DNA of 21,151 nt from JACPFV01 sp052386975. GTDB lineage: Bacteria > Pseudomonadota > Gammaproteobacteria > Nevskiales > Nevskiaceae. The stretch lies in NCBI GenBank assembly GCA_052386975.1, contig JBQTJQ010000179.1:1-21151 (forward strand), written 5' to 3'. The notes beneath the pieces were generated by a model. That model was not told the DNA's origin, did not search any database, and saw only the letters and a list, made by a program, of their open reading frames with translations. Below are positions 1 to 7,055 of the stretch, piece by piece (position 1 is the stretch's first letter; every line of letters begins with the position of its first letter). A program made the position numbers and the translations under genes.

Positions 1-902
1 ATCGTCTCGAGCGCGTTCTGGCCGTAGCGCAGCACCACGATGCCGCCGACCACTTCGCCTTCGCCGTTGAGCTCGGCGATGCCGCGGCGCAGCTCGGGGC
101 CGACCTGCACCCAGGCCACGTCGCGCAGCAGGACCGGCGTGCCGCCCTCGCCGAGGCCGACCGGGATCGCCTTGAAGTCCTCGAGCGAGCGCAGGTAGCC
201 GTGCGCGCGCACCACGTACTCGGCCTCGGCCAGCTCGATGGCCGAGCCGCCGACCTCGGCATTGGCCTGCTGGATCGCCTCGACCACCGTTTCCATCGGC
301 AGCCGAAAGGCGCGCAACCGGTCGGGGTTCAGCACCACCTGGTACTGGCGCGTGAAGCCGCCGATCGTGGCCACCTCGGCCACGTTCGGCACGCGCTTGA
401 GCTCGTACTTCAGGAACCAGTCCTGGATCGCGCGCAGCTCGCTGATGTCGCGCTTGCCGCTGCGGTCCACCAGCGCGTACTCGTAGATCCAGCCGACGCC
501 GGTGGCGTCGGGGCCGAGCGAGGTCTGCGCGTTCTTCGGCAGACGCCCCTGCACCTGCGACAGGTACTCGAGCACGCGCGAGCGCGCCCAGTACAGGTCG
601 GTGCCGTCCTCGAACAGCACGTAGACGAACGAGTCGCCGAACATCGAGTAGCCGCGCACGGCTTTCGCGTACGGCACCGACAGCATCGTCGTGGTGAGCG
701 GGTAGGTGACCTGGTTCTCGACCACCTGCGGCGCCTGGCCGGGGTACGTGGTGCGGATGATGACCTGCACGTCCGACAGGTCCGGCAGGGCGTCGAGCGG
801 CGTCGTCAGCGTCGCGTACGCGCCCCAGCCGGTGGCGATGACGGTCGCCATCAGCACCAGGAAGCGGTTGCCGACCGACCAGTGGATCAGCCGCGCGATC
901 AC
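1..902 (-). CDS. cusA: CusA-type heavy-metal RND efflux pump, N-terminal part (runs off the left edge)
   Basis: This encodes the inner-membrane proton-driven pump of a CusCBA-type Cu(I)/Ag(I) tripartite exporter. About 300 N-terminal residues are present; family members are about 1040. The start is GTG, giving an N-terminus of the form (V)IARLIHWSVGNRFLVLM, the usual first transmembrane helix. It is followed by strongly CusA-like blocks: DALPDLSDVQVI, YPGQAPQVVENQVTYPL, LGPDATGVGWIYEYALVDRSG and RRGIAELNGEGE. These resemble CusA more than CzcA. The GTG overlaps the cusB stop by 4 bp (GTGA), so translation is probably coupled. The gene is last in a minus-strand operon after cusC and cusB. The rest of the gene, including the methionine relay, lies outside the window, so metal specificity rests on N-terminal similarity and the copper context. 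Confidence 0.93.
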   Translation of the reverse strand, partial: MIARLIHWSVGNRFLVLMATVIATGWGAYATLTTPLDALPDLSDVQVIIRTTYPGQAPQVVENQVTYPLTTTMLSVPYAKAVRGYSMFGDSFVYVLFEDGTDLYWARSRVLEYLSQVQGRLPKNAQTSLGPDATGVGWIYEYALVDRSGKRDISELRAIQDWFLKYELKRVPNVAEVATIGGFTRQYQVVLNPDRLRAFRLPMETVVEAIQQANAEVGGSAIELAEAEYVVRAHGYLRSLEDFKAIPVGLGEGGTPVLLRDVAWVQVGPELRRGIAELNGEGEVVGGIVVLRYGQNALET

Positions 903-2149
903 GGCGCGTGCCCCGAGTGGTCGGCCTTGGGCGCCTCGCCTTCGAGGCGCCGGTAGGCGCCGCGCAGGCTGGCCTCGGAGTCGAGCAGGAACTGGCCCGA
1001 AGTCACCACCTGCTGGCCTTCCTCGAGGCCGGACAGCACGACGATGGTGCCCTCGTGCTCCGCGCCGAGCGTGATCTCGGCCGGGCGGAAGCGGCCTTCG
1101 CCCTCGGCCACCATCACCACCGTGCGCCTGCCGGTGCGAATTACGGCCTCGGCCGGCACCAGCAGCGCATCCTGCTTGGTGCCGGCGAGCAGGCCGACGT
1201 TGGCGTACATGCCGGGCTTGAGCGCGCCGTCGCGGTTGGCGAACACGATCCGCGCGCGCGCGGTGCGCGTCGCAATGTCGATGCCGGGATAGACGTAGTC
1301 CACCTGGCCCTCGAACGCGCGGCCCGGCAGCGCCGCCAGCACCGCCTCGGCGCGGCCGCGCGGCTTGACCCACGAAGCCAGCGCCTCGGGCACCTCGATG
1401 GTGATCCACACGCGCGACAGGTCGGCGATGCGCGCGATCGGCATGCCGGGCATGACCTTCTGGCCCTCGCGCGCGTTGAGCTCGGTGACCACGCCGCTGC
1501 TCGGCGCGAGCACGCGCACGCGGCGCTCGGCGCGGCCGGCCGCCTGCACCGCCTCGACCTGCTCCTCGCTCATGCCCAGCAGCAGCAGGCGCTGGCGGCT
1601 GGCGTCGACCAGGCCGGCGTCGCCGCTGCGCACGGCGAGCAGCAGCTCTTCCTGCGCCGAATACAGCTCCGGCGAGTACACGCCGGCGATGGCCTGGCCC
1701 TTGCGCACCGGGTCGCCGACCGCGCGCACGTTGAGCTGCTCGACCCAGCCTTCGGCGCGCGACTCGGCGGCGAAGATCAGGCGCTCGTCCACCTCGACCG
1801 CGCCGGTGGCGTCGAAGCCGTGCGCCAGCGCGCCGCGCGTGACCGCGGCGGTGCGCACGCCGAGGTTCTGCGCCATGCGCGGGTCGATCTGCACGAGTGT
1901 TTCGCCGGCCGACGGCGCTGCGGGCGCGTCGCTCTTCTCGATCAGCGCCATGCCGCAGATCGGGCAGCTGCCGGGCGCGTCCTTGCGCACCTCGGGATGC
2001 ATGGCGCAGGTCCAGTACGTCTGGCCCTGCGCGTCTTCGCGCTGCTCGAGCTCGTGCTGGTGCGGCGCGCGCGACGCAGCGAGCCACCAGCCGCCGGTGG
2101 CGAAAGCCGCGACCAGCGCGGTGACGATGAGGAGGCGGTTGCGGGTCAT
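899..2149 (-). CDS. cusB: CusB-type periplasmic adaptor with N-terminal heavy-metal-binding domain
   Basis: This is the membrane-fusion (adaptor) subunit linking the CusA pump to the CusC channel, and it can pass Cu(I)/Ag(I) to the pump. The protein is 416 residues. Residues 5-25 form one hydrophobic anchor or signal segment. Residues 45-68 hold a heavy-metal-binding domain with C48-x-x-H51 and the CPIC pair C62/C65 followed by GMAL. HlyD-type lipoyl and barrel segments follow (for example VGDPVRKGQAIAGVYSPELY, and VVTELNAREGQKVMPGMPI near 220-240). The C-terminus is His-containing (HSGHAP). The ATG overlaps the cusC stop by 4 bp (ATGA), and its own stop overlaps cusA, so the three are one transcription unit. 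The binding motif nearly matches the one at the N-terminus of the divergent copper ATPase, which supports a shared substrate. Confidence 0.93.
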   Translation of the reverse strand: MTRNRLLIVTALVAAFATGGWWLAASRAPHQHELEQREDAQGQTYWTCAMHPEVRKDAPGSCPICGMALIEKSDAPAAPSAGETLVQIDPRMAQNLGVRTAAVTRGALAHGFDATGAVEVDERLIFAAESRAEGWVEQLNVRAVGDPVRKGQAIAGVYSPELYSAQEELLLAVRSGDAGLVDASRQRLLLLGMSEEQVEAVQAAGRAERRVRVLAPSSGVVTELNAREGQKVMPGMPIARIADLSRVWITIEVPEALASWVKPRGRAEAVLAALPGRAFEGQVDYVYPGIDIATRTARARIVFANRDGALKPGMYANVGLLAGTKQDALLVPAEAVIRTGRRTVVMVAEGEGRFRPAEITLGAEHEGTIVVLSGLEEGQQVVTSGQFLLDSEASLRGAYRRLEGEAPKADHSGHAP

Positions 2150-3417
2150 GGCTGTTCTCCAGGGGAAGCGGCGAAGTACTGCAGTTGCGCCTCGTGGCGC
2201 GCGGCGTCGAGCTCGAGGTCCAGGCGCTGCATGCGGATCTCGAGCAGGCTGCGTCGCGCCTCGATCACCGCCAGCAGCAGGCCGCGGCCGGCGCCGTAGG
2301 CGGCCAGCGCGGCGTCGAACCGCTGCTGCGCGCCGGGAAGGATGGCGTCGTCGTAGCGCGCGAAGCGCTGCTGCAGGCGGGTCCAGTCGGCCACGTTCAG
2401 CGCGATCTCGGCGCGGTGCTGCCGCAGCCAGTCCTGGCGCAGGCTCTCAACGCGCGCCAGCTCGGCGCTGCGGCTCGCGACCTGGCGGTCCTGGCGGTTG
2501 CGCCGGAACACCGGCAAGCCGACTTCGAGCTCGATCGTGGCCATGTCGTGCAGGTCGGGCCGCCAGCCGTACGCCACCTCGACGCTCCAGTCCGGGGCGT
2601 AGCCGGCGCGCGCGATCTCGACCTCGGCCTGCGCCACGCCGACCGCCGCCGCTTGCGCGGCGAGGTGCGGATGGCGCTCGAGGCCATCCAGCAGCGTCGG
2701 GGCGTCGGGCATCGGCGCCGCCGGGCGCTCGGGCACGACCGGGCGCTCGGCGTCGTCACCGATCCAGCGCCGCAGCGTGTTGCGCGCGTGCCACTCGTCC
2801 TGGCTCATGCCCTCGAGCTGGTCGGTGAGCAGTTCGGCCGAGACCCGCGCGGCGAGCACGTCGGCCTGGCCGGCGCGGCCGGCGCGGTAGGCGATGTCGG
2901 TGGCCTCGCGCTGGCGCCCGGCTTCGGCGATCGCCTCGCGCAGCAAGGCCTGCGCGCGTACCGCTTTCCACACTTCGAGCCACGCCAGCGAGGCTGCGCG
3001 CCGCACCATGCGGGTCTGTTCGTCGAGCTCGGCCGCCATCTGCCCGGTCAAGGCCTCGCCGCGCCGGCCCAGCCAGTCACGCTCGGCGCCGCCGGGAAAG
3101 TCCTGGCGGATGCCGAGCATCGTCTGGGTGTCGCCTTCGCCGGCGAGCGTGTAGCGCTCGGGGCCTTCGATCAGCAGGTCGCTGACGCCGCCGACCAGCA
3201 CCGGGTCGGGCAGGCGCGCGGCGGCCACCGCGGACTCGCGCGCGGCGGTCACCGCATGGCGCTGCGCGTCGAGCAGCGGCTGGTTCGCCACCGCGAGGTC
3301 GGCTGCAGCCGCCTGCGTCAGCGGCGCGTCGGCCTGGGCCGATACCGCGCCGCAGGCCGCGAGGGCCAATGTGCCAAGGAGCCGCGCGGGCGCGCGGCGC
3401 AGGAGGAAAACATTCAT
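2146..3417 (-). CDS. cusC: CusC/TolC-family outer-membrane efflux channel
   Basis: This is the outer-membrane exit duct of the Cus-type pump. The protein is 423 residues with an N-terminal signal peptide (MNVFLLRRAPARLLGTLALAACGA...). It is alpha-helical and Ala/Arg/Glu-rich with the internal duplication of TolC proteins: an N-terminal repeat around AADLAVANQPLLDAQRHAV and AARLPDPVLVGGVSD, and a second around RHPHLAAQAAAVGVAQAEVEIARAGYAPDWSV. The ATG at 3417 is preceded by a GGAG-type ribosome site about 8 bases upstream. Its stop overlaps cusB by 4 bp. It lies 53 bp downstream of the small Cys-rich protein and probably shares its promoter. The sequence is a distant OEP-family member, so the Cus assignment comes mostly from the operon. 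Confidence 0.9.
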   Translation of the reverse strand: MNVFLLRRAPARLLGTLALAACGAVSAQADAPLTQAAAADLAVANQPLLDAQRHAVTAARESAVAAARLPDPVLVGGVSDLLIEGPERYTLAGEGDTQTMLGIRQDFPGGAERDWLGRRGEALTGQMAAELDEQTRMVRRAASLAWLEVWKAVRAQALLREAIAEAGRQREATDIAYRAGRAGQADVLAARVSAELLTDQLEGMSQDEWHARNTLRRWIGDDAERPVVPERPAAPMPDAPTLLDGLERHPHLAAQAAAVGVAQAEVEIARAGYAPDWSVEVAYGWRPDLHDMATIELEVGLPVFRRNRQDRQVASRSAELARVESLRQDWLRQHRAEIALNVADWTRLQQRFARYDDAILPGAQQRFDAALAAYGAGRGLLLAVIEARRSLLEIRMQRLDLELDAARHEAQLQYFAASPGEQP

Positions 3418-3470
3418 CGATCATCTCCACGTCCAGAACGCCGGCGGGCAAGTGCCGCCGGAGATTCACA

Positions 3471-3821
3471 TCAGGCGTGGAAGGCGATCGGAGGTCGGAG
3501 GGTGTGGGAAGGCACGGCGGTCTGCGCGGACCAGCCGCGAGTGGCGATGGCCACGTGCAGCGGCAAGGCGGCCGACGTCGACACGGACGGCGCGCCGGCC
3601 ACCGAGCCGGTGGCGCAGCCCATCATGCCGCCGCAGTCGCCGTCGCAGCAGTCGCAGGGAGAAACGCTCGCAGGCTCGTCGCCGTGGCACGGCATTTCCA
3701 TCGCCGGGTCCGCCGCGGACGCGGCGTCGGCCACCGCCACCGGTGCGGCGGCAATGGCGAGGCCCTGGACCCAGAGCGTCAGTCCCAGGACAGCGGCCAT
3801 GAAAGGGCGGAGCTTTTCCAT
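3471..3821 (-). CDS. Small exported Cys/Met-rich protein, probable copper-responsive accessory protein
   Basis: This 116-residue protein begins MEKLRPFMAAVLGLTLWVQGLA, a clear export signal. The mature part has a Cys/Met/His cluster (MPCHGDEP..., then CDCCDGDCGGMMGC near residues 55-70), followed by a low-complexity tail ending RPPIAFHA. I chose the ATG at 3821 because the upstream in-frame extension would need a TTG start and would break the signal peptide. The gene is first in the minus-strand unit leading into cusC-cusB-cusA, and is divergent from the copper ATPase. The position, size and metal-ligand cluster resemble the small hypothetical or CopL-like proteins often found in copper islands. 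I infer periplasmic Cu(I) binding or sensing; no enzymatic domain is visible. No strong ribosome site precedes the ATG. Confidence 0.75.
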   Translation of the reverse strand: MEKLRPFMAAVLGLTLWVQGLAIAAAPVAVADAASAADPAMEMPCHGDEPASVSPCDCCDGDCGGMMGCATGSVAGAPSVSTSAALPLHVAIATRGWSAQTAVPSHTLRPPIAFHA

Positions 3822-3892
3822 GCGGGCGAGAACTATAGCAGCGCGCAAAGTGCGCCGCGATCAGACCATGCGCCGCGCCCGGTGGCGATGCA

Positions 3893-3906
3893 CTGATGTG
3901 GGTCAA
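3893..3906. promoter_or_regulatory. FNR/Anr-like box between the cus operon and the copper ATPase (one mismatch)
   Basis: CTGAT-GTGG-GTCAA matches the TTGAY-N4-GTCAA pattern seen seven more times in the window, except for the first base. Its centre is 40.5 bp upstream of the copA ATG. A TATGCT hexamer (3928-3933) sits 6 bp before the ATG. In the other direction, a minus-strand CATGGT (3865-3870) falls where a -10 would be if the box were at -41.5. This is the weakest of the eight boxes. No clear CueR-type operator was seen here. Confidence 0.5.
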
Positions 3907-3939
3907 TCGCCCGTCCGTCGGTGCGTCTATGCTGACCCG

Positions 3940-6169
3940 ATGAGTCCCGAGCAACCCAAAGCGCCCGGCGAGCACAAGTGCGGCGAGGGCCGTTGCGGCG
4001 CCGCCATGAAGCACGCGCCGGTGCCGCCGCCCGCCGCGCCGCCCGCGGCGAGAACCGGCGTGAAGTACACCTGCCCGATGCACCCCCAAGTGATCCGCGA
4101 CGCGCCCGGCAGCTGCCCGATCTGCGGCATGGCGCTGGAGCCGGTGACGCCGTCGGCGGACGAGGGCGAGAACGCCGAGCTCAGGGACATGACGCGGCGT
4201 TTCCGGATCAGCGCCGCGCTGACCGTGCCGCTGCTGTGGGCGCTGGTCGGCGAGGCTGCGCCCGCGCTCGACCCGATGCGCATCCTCGGCCACACCGTGG
4301 CCGCGTGGGCCGAGTTGCTGCTCGCCACGCCGGTCGTGCTGTGGGGAGGCTGGCCGTTTTTCGCGCGCGGCTGGCAATCGCTGGTCACGCGCAAGCTCAA
4401 CATGTTCACGCTGATCGCGCTGGGCACCGGCGCCGCGTGGGGCTTCTCGGTGCTGGCCGCGCTCGCGCCCGGCGCGCTGCCGCCGTCGTTCCGCCTCGCG
4501 AGCGGCGCGCCGCCGCTGTACTTCGAGGCGGCCGCGGTCATCACCACGCTGGTGCTGTTGGGCCAGGTGCTCGAGCTGCGTGCGCGCTCGCAGACTTCCA
4601 GCGCGATCCGCGCGCTGCTGAAGCTCGCGCCGCGCATCGCCCATCGCGTGCAGGGCGAGGTCGAATCCGACGTCGCCATCGAGTCCGTGCGGAAGGGCGA
4701 CCGCCTGCGCGTGCGCCCGGGCGAGAAGATTCCCGTCGACGGCCGCGTGGTCGGCGGCGGCAGCCACGTGGACGAATCCATGCTGACCGGCGAGCCCGAC
4801 CGCGTGCGCAAGGCCAGCGGCGACCGCGTTTCCGCAGGCACCGTCAACGGCACCGGCACGCTGCTGATGGAAGCCGAGCACGTCGGCGCCGAGACCTTGC
4901 TGTCGCAGATCGTTCACCTGGTGGCGCAAGCCCAACGTTCCAGGGCGCCCATCCAGCGCCTGGCCGACGTCGTCGCGGCCTGGTTCGTGCCAGCGGTGGT
5001 GCTGACCGCCGTCGCCGCCGCGATCGCGTGGGCCGCGTTCGGGCCGCCGCCGGCGATGGCGCACGCGCTGCTGGTCGCGGTGTCGGTGCTGATCATCGCC
5101 TGCCCGTGCGCGCTCGGGCTGGCCACGCCGATGTCGATCATGGTCGGCGTCGGCCGCGGCGCCGGCGAGGGCGTGCTGATCCGCGACGCCGCCGCGCTCG
5201 AGACGTTGGAGCGCATCGACACGCTGGTGGTCGACAAGACCGGGACGCTGACCGAAGGCCACCCGACGCTGGTCGACGTGATCGAAGCCGAGGGCTGGAG
5301 CGAGACCGAGATCCTGCGCCGCGCCTGCGCGATCGAGGCGCCGAGCGAGCATCCGCTGGCGCGCGCCATCGTCTACATGGGCCGGCAGAAAGAGCTGGCC
5401 GTTCCGGCCGTCACCGGCTTCGGCTCGGACCCCGGCCTCGGCGCCTGGGGCCAGGTCGACGGGCACACCGTCAGGGTCGGCAACCTGCAGATGCTGCACG
5501 CGCACCAGCTTGATCCCGGCGACTTCTACCACCGCGCCGACGCGGCGCGCGCGCGGCGCGACCGCGGTCGACGTCGCGGTCGACCGGCGCGTGGTCGGGC
5601 TGATCGTGATCGAGGACGCCATCAAGCCGAGCACGCCCGAGGCGATCGCGGCGCTGAAGGCCGCCGGCATCCGCGTGATCATCCTGACCGGCGACGACGC
5701 GCACACCGCGCGATCGGTCGCGCGCGCTCTCGGCCTCGACGACGTGCGCGCCGACGTGCAGCCGGCCGACAAGGCCGCCATCGTCAAGCGGCTGCAGGGC
5801 GAGGGCCGCGTCGTCGCCATGGCCGGCGACGGCGTCAACGACGCGCCGGCGCTGGCGCAGGCCGACGTCGGCATCGCCATGGGCACCGGCACCGACGTCG
5901 CCATGGAGTCGGCCGGCGTGACCCTGGTCAAGGGCGACCTGCGCGGGATCGCCAGGGCCGTGCGGCTGTCGCGGGCCACGATGCGCAACATCCGCCAGAA
6001 CCTGTTCTTCGCCTTTGCCTACAACGCGCTCGGCGTGCCGGTCGCAGCCGGCGTGCTGTACCCGTTCTTTGGCGTGCTGCTGTCGCCGGTGATCGCCAGC
6101 GCGGCGATGAGCTTCTCGTCGGTGTCGGTCGTCTTCAACGCGCTGCGCCTGCGCCGCGCAGCGCTGTAG
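3940..6169 (+). CDS. copA: Cu+-exporting P1B-type ATPase, frame interrupted near 5545-5556
   Basis: This is an inner-membrane ATP-driven Cu(I) exporter, about 743 residues if the frame is repaired. An N-terminal heavy-metal-binding domain replaces the usual GMxCxxC HMA domain (C45, H48, C59, C62 followed by GMALEP). The actuator has TGEP at 283-286, the TM6 motif CPC is at 388-390, the phosphorylated Asp is D432 in DKTGT, and SEHP is at 469-472. After the break come TGDD, GDGVND, the YN of TM7 and MSFSSVSVVFNALRLR of TM8, which is the Cu+ (P1B-1) signature. The first part runs in the frame of 3940 up to DAARAR; the second continues in another frame at ARGATAVDV to the TAG at 6167. Adding back one CG restores one continuous family-like protein. 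No Shine-Dalgarno is seen before the ATG. It is divergent from the cus operon. Confidence 0.9.
5545..5556 (+). other. Frameshift site in the copper ATPase: alternating CG tract
   Basis: The ATPase switches from the 3940 frame to the next frame inside an uninterrupted GC dinucleotide run. Restoring one CG gives codons reading Asp-Ala-Ala-Arg-Ala-Arg-Gly-Ala-Thr, joining the nucleotide-binding loop to the FVAVDG-like strand (here VDVAVDRR) expected next in the family. Dinucleotide slippage or a base-calling or assembly error are the likely causes. I see no slippery heptamer or stimulatory structure that would suggest programmed frameshifting. Confidence 0.75.
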
Positions 6170-6170
6170 G

Positions 6171-6191
6171 AAAAGGGGTCAGACCCCTTTT
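6171..6191. repeat. REP-like palindrome, GGGGTC variant, between convergent genes
   Basis: A perfect 10-bp inverted repeat, AAAAGGGGTC then its complement, has a single central A. It begins 2 bp after the copA stop and overlaps the stop of the convergent HiPIP gene (6190-6192). It shares the GTC-A-GAC core and architecture of the three CAAAGGTGTC palindromes further right, so it is probably a variant REP. With its flanking T run it could also end transcription in both directions. Confidence 0.75.
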
Positions 6192-6408
6192 ATCTGCCCT
6201 TCGGAGCGAACTCGCGGCACCAGCCGCCGGACGGCACGCGCCAGCCGGCGAACACCGAGCAGGGGGCGGACTCGGCGGAGCCGCGGCCGTCGAAGAAGTA
6301 GCAACCGGCGCAGCGGCTGTTCGACAGGGCCAGCAGGGCCAGCGCGCCCGCGGCCGCCTTCACGAGCGTGCGTCGCGAAAGCCCGTGAGCGGCAGGTGCG
6401 TGTCTCAT
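6190..6408 (-). CDS. Very short Tat-exported high-potential iron-sulfur protein (HiPIP)-like
   Basis: The 72-residue product starts with a twin-arginine signal (SRRTLVK at 11-17, then an Ala/Leu-rich stretch 18-28). Four cysteines follow in HiPIP order and spacing: C33-x2-C36, C50 and C64, with aromatic residues after C36 (YFF) and the diagnostic GGWC at 61-64. The family holds one high-potential [4Fe-4S]3+/2+ cluster and shuttles electrons in the periplasm. Mature HiPIPs usually have 50-85 residues; this one has only about 43 and keeps little beyond the cluster-binding half. The ATG lies 3 bp beyond the T tract of the hsp20 terminator with no Shine-Dalgarno, so its expression is odd. The stop overlaps a REP palindrome. 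The HiPIP fold call is confident; its partner is unknown, though the nearby cytochromes are candidates. Confidence 0.8.
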   Translation of the reverse strand: MRHAPAAHGLSRRTLVKAAAGALALLALSNSRCAGCYFFDGRGSAESAPCSVFAGWRVPSGGWCREFAPKGR

Positions 6409-6410
6409 GG

Positions 6411-6445
6411 CAAAAACCGCGGGGGCCCGAGGGTCGGCCCCCGCG
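6411..6445 (-). terminator. Intrinsic terminator of hsp20
   Basis: A perfect 10-bp GC stem (6418-6427 with 6436-6445, 8-nt loop) is followed on the minus strand by a TTTTT run (6412-6416). It starts 7 bp after the hsp20 stop, the right place to end the hsp20 transcript. It also lies directly against the HiPIP start codon, so it could attenuate that gene. Confidence 0.85.
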
Positions 6446-6452
6446 CGTCCGG

Positions 6453-6872
6453 CTAGTTGACCTTGATGGCCTTCGTTGCCGGCTTCTTGATGTCGGTCTT
6501 CGGCAGGTGCACGAACAGGATGCCGTCCTTGTAGTCGGCGGCGATCTTCTCGGTCAGCACGTCCTCCGGGACCACGAAGCTCCGCGTGAAGGCGCCGAAG
6601 GCGCTCTCGATGCGGTGGGTCTTCTCGTCCTTGTCTTCCTTGTCGAACCTGCGCTCGCCGGACAGGGTCAGCACGCCGTTCATGAACTCGACCTTGACTT
6701 CGTCCTTCTTCACGCCCGGCAGCTGGGCCTTGACCAGGTACTCCTTGTCCCTCTCGCTGATGTCCACCGCCGGCGTGAAGTCGGCCAGCGGGCCCGCGGC
6801 CTCGCGCGGGAAGCGGAAGGTCCTCAGCACCTCGTCCATTTCACGGAACGGATTCCATTGGGTCAGTTGCAT
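6453..6872 (-). CDS. Small heat-shock protein, Hsp20/alpha-crystallin family
   Basis: This is an ATP-independent holdase chaperone of 139 residues. The short N-terminal arm (MQLTQWNPFREMDEVL) leads into a complete alpha-crystallin domain (about residues 38-130): PAVDISERDKEYLVKAQLPGVKKDEVKVEF, then GVLTLSGERR, then the family hallmark ADYKDGILFVHLPK. It ends with an I-x-V type tail (AIKV). I chose the ATG at 6872 because AGGAGG precedes it; in-frame extension further upstream runs through the regulatory region. An FNR-like box lies 83 bp upstream, and a CATGCT hexamer falls at the predicted -10. An intrinsic terminator follows the stop. It is divergent from rquA. Low-oxygen control of an Hsp20 is inferred from the box. 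Confidence 0.95.
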   Translation of the reverse strand: MQLTQWNPFREMDEVLRTFRFPREAAGPLADFTPAVDISERDKEYLVKAQLPGVKKDEVKVEFMNGVLTLSGERRFDKEDKDEKTHRIESAFGAFTRSFVVPEDVLTEKIAADYKDGILFVHLPKTDIKKPATKAIKVN

Positions 6873-6948
6873 CGCGGTCCTCCTCTTGTCGATGTCGAGC
6901 CTCTCGGCCCTGATGCGGCAAGCATGGGCGGGCATCCGGCGTCCGGCA

Positions 6949-6962
6949 TTGACGCAGGTCAA
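6949..6962 (-). promoter_or_regulatory. FNR/Anr-like box for hsp20
   Basis: TTGAC-GCAG-GTCAA is a perfect 5-bp inverted repeat with a 4-bp spacer. Placing its centre at -41.5 puts transcription start at 6914 and a minus-strand CATGCT (6921-6926) at -12 to -7. This leaves a 42-nt leader containing AGGAGG. The same 14-mer recurs exactly at 15225. Confidence 0.8.
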
Positions 6963-6982
6963 CGCAACGCATCGGGGCGCGC

Positions 6983-6996
6983 TTGATGCAGGTCAA
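6983..6996 (+). promoter_or_regulatory. FNR/Anr-like box for rquA
   Basis: TTGAT-GCAG-GTCAA matches the FNR/Anr/Dnr consensus. With the centre at -41.5, transcription would start at 7031, the -10 would be TGCAAT (7019-7024), and the 25-nt leader contains GAGGAG before the GTG start. The identical 14-mer occurs at 18650. Confidence 0.82.
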
Positions 6997-7055
6997 TGCG
7001 TGCAGCGGCTGCTCCCCGTGCAATGCCGGCGAAGCCCGCCCCGAGGAGTCCCCGC

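Noticed and set aside
2185..3939. Plus-strand open frame leading into the copper ATPase, giving a 1423-residue product
   Set aside because: The upstream part is antisense to cusC and the Cys-rich gene and has no homology-like features. The ATPase begins at 3940, and the far 3' part after 5556 is out-of-frame sequence.
5545..5556. Programmed frameshifting in the copper ATPase
   Set aside because: There is no slippery heptamer or nearby stop and stem-loop arrangement as in the known E. coli copA case, and the break is in the catalytic region where both halves are needed. Slippage or error is simpler.
6731..6741. TTGACCAGGTA inside hsp20 as another FNR-like site
   Set aside because: The right half-site and spacing do not match, and it lies within coding sequence.
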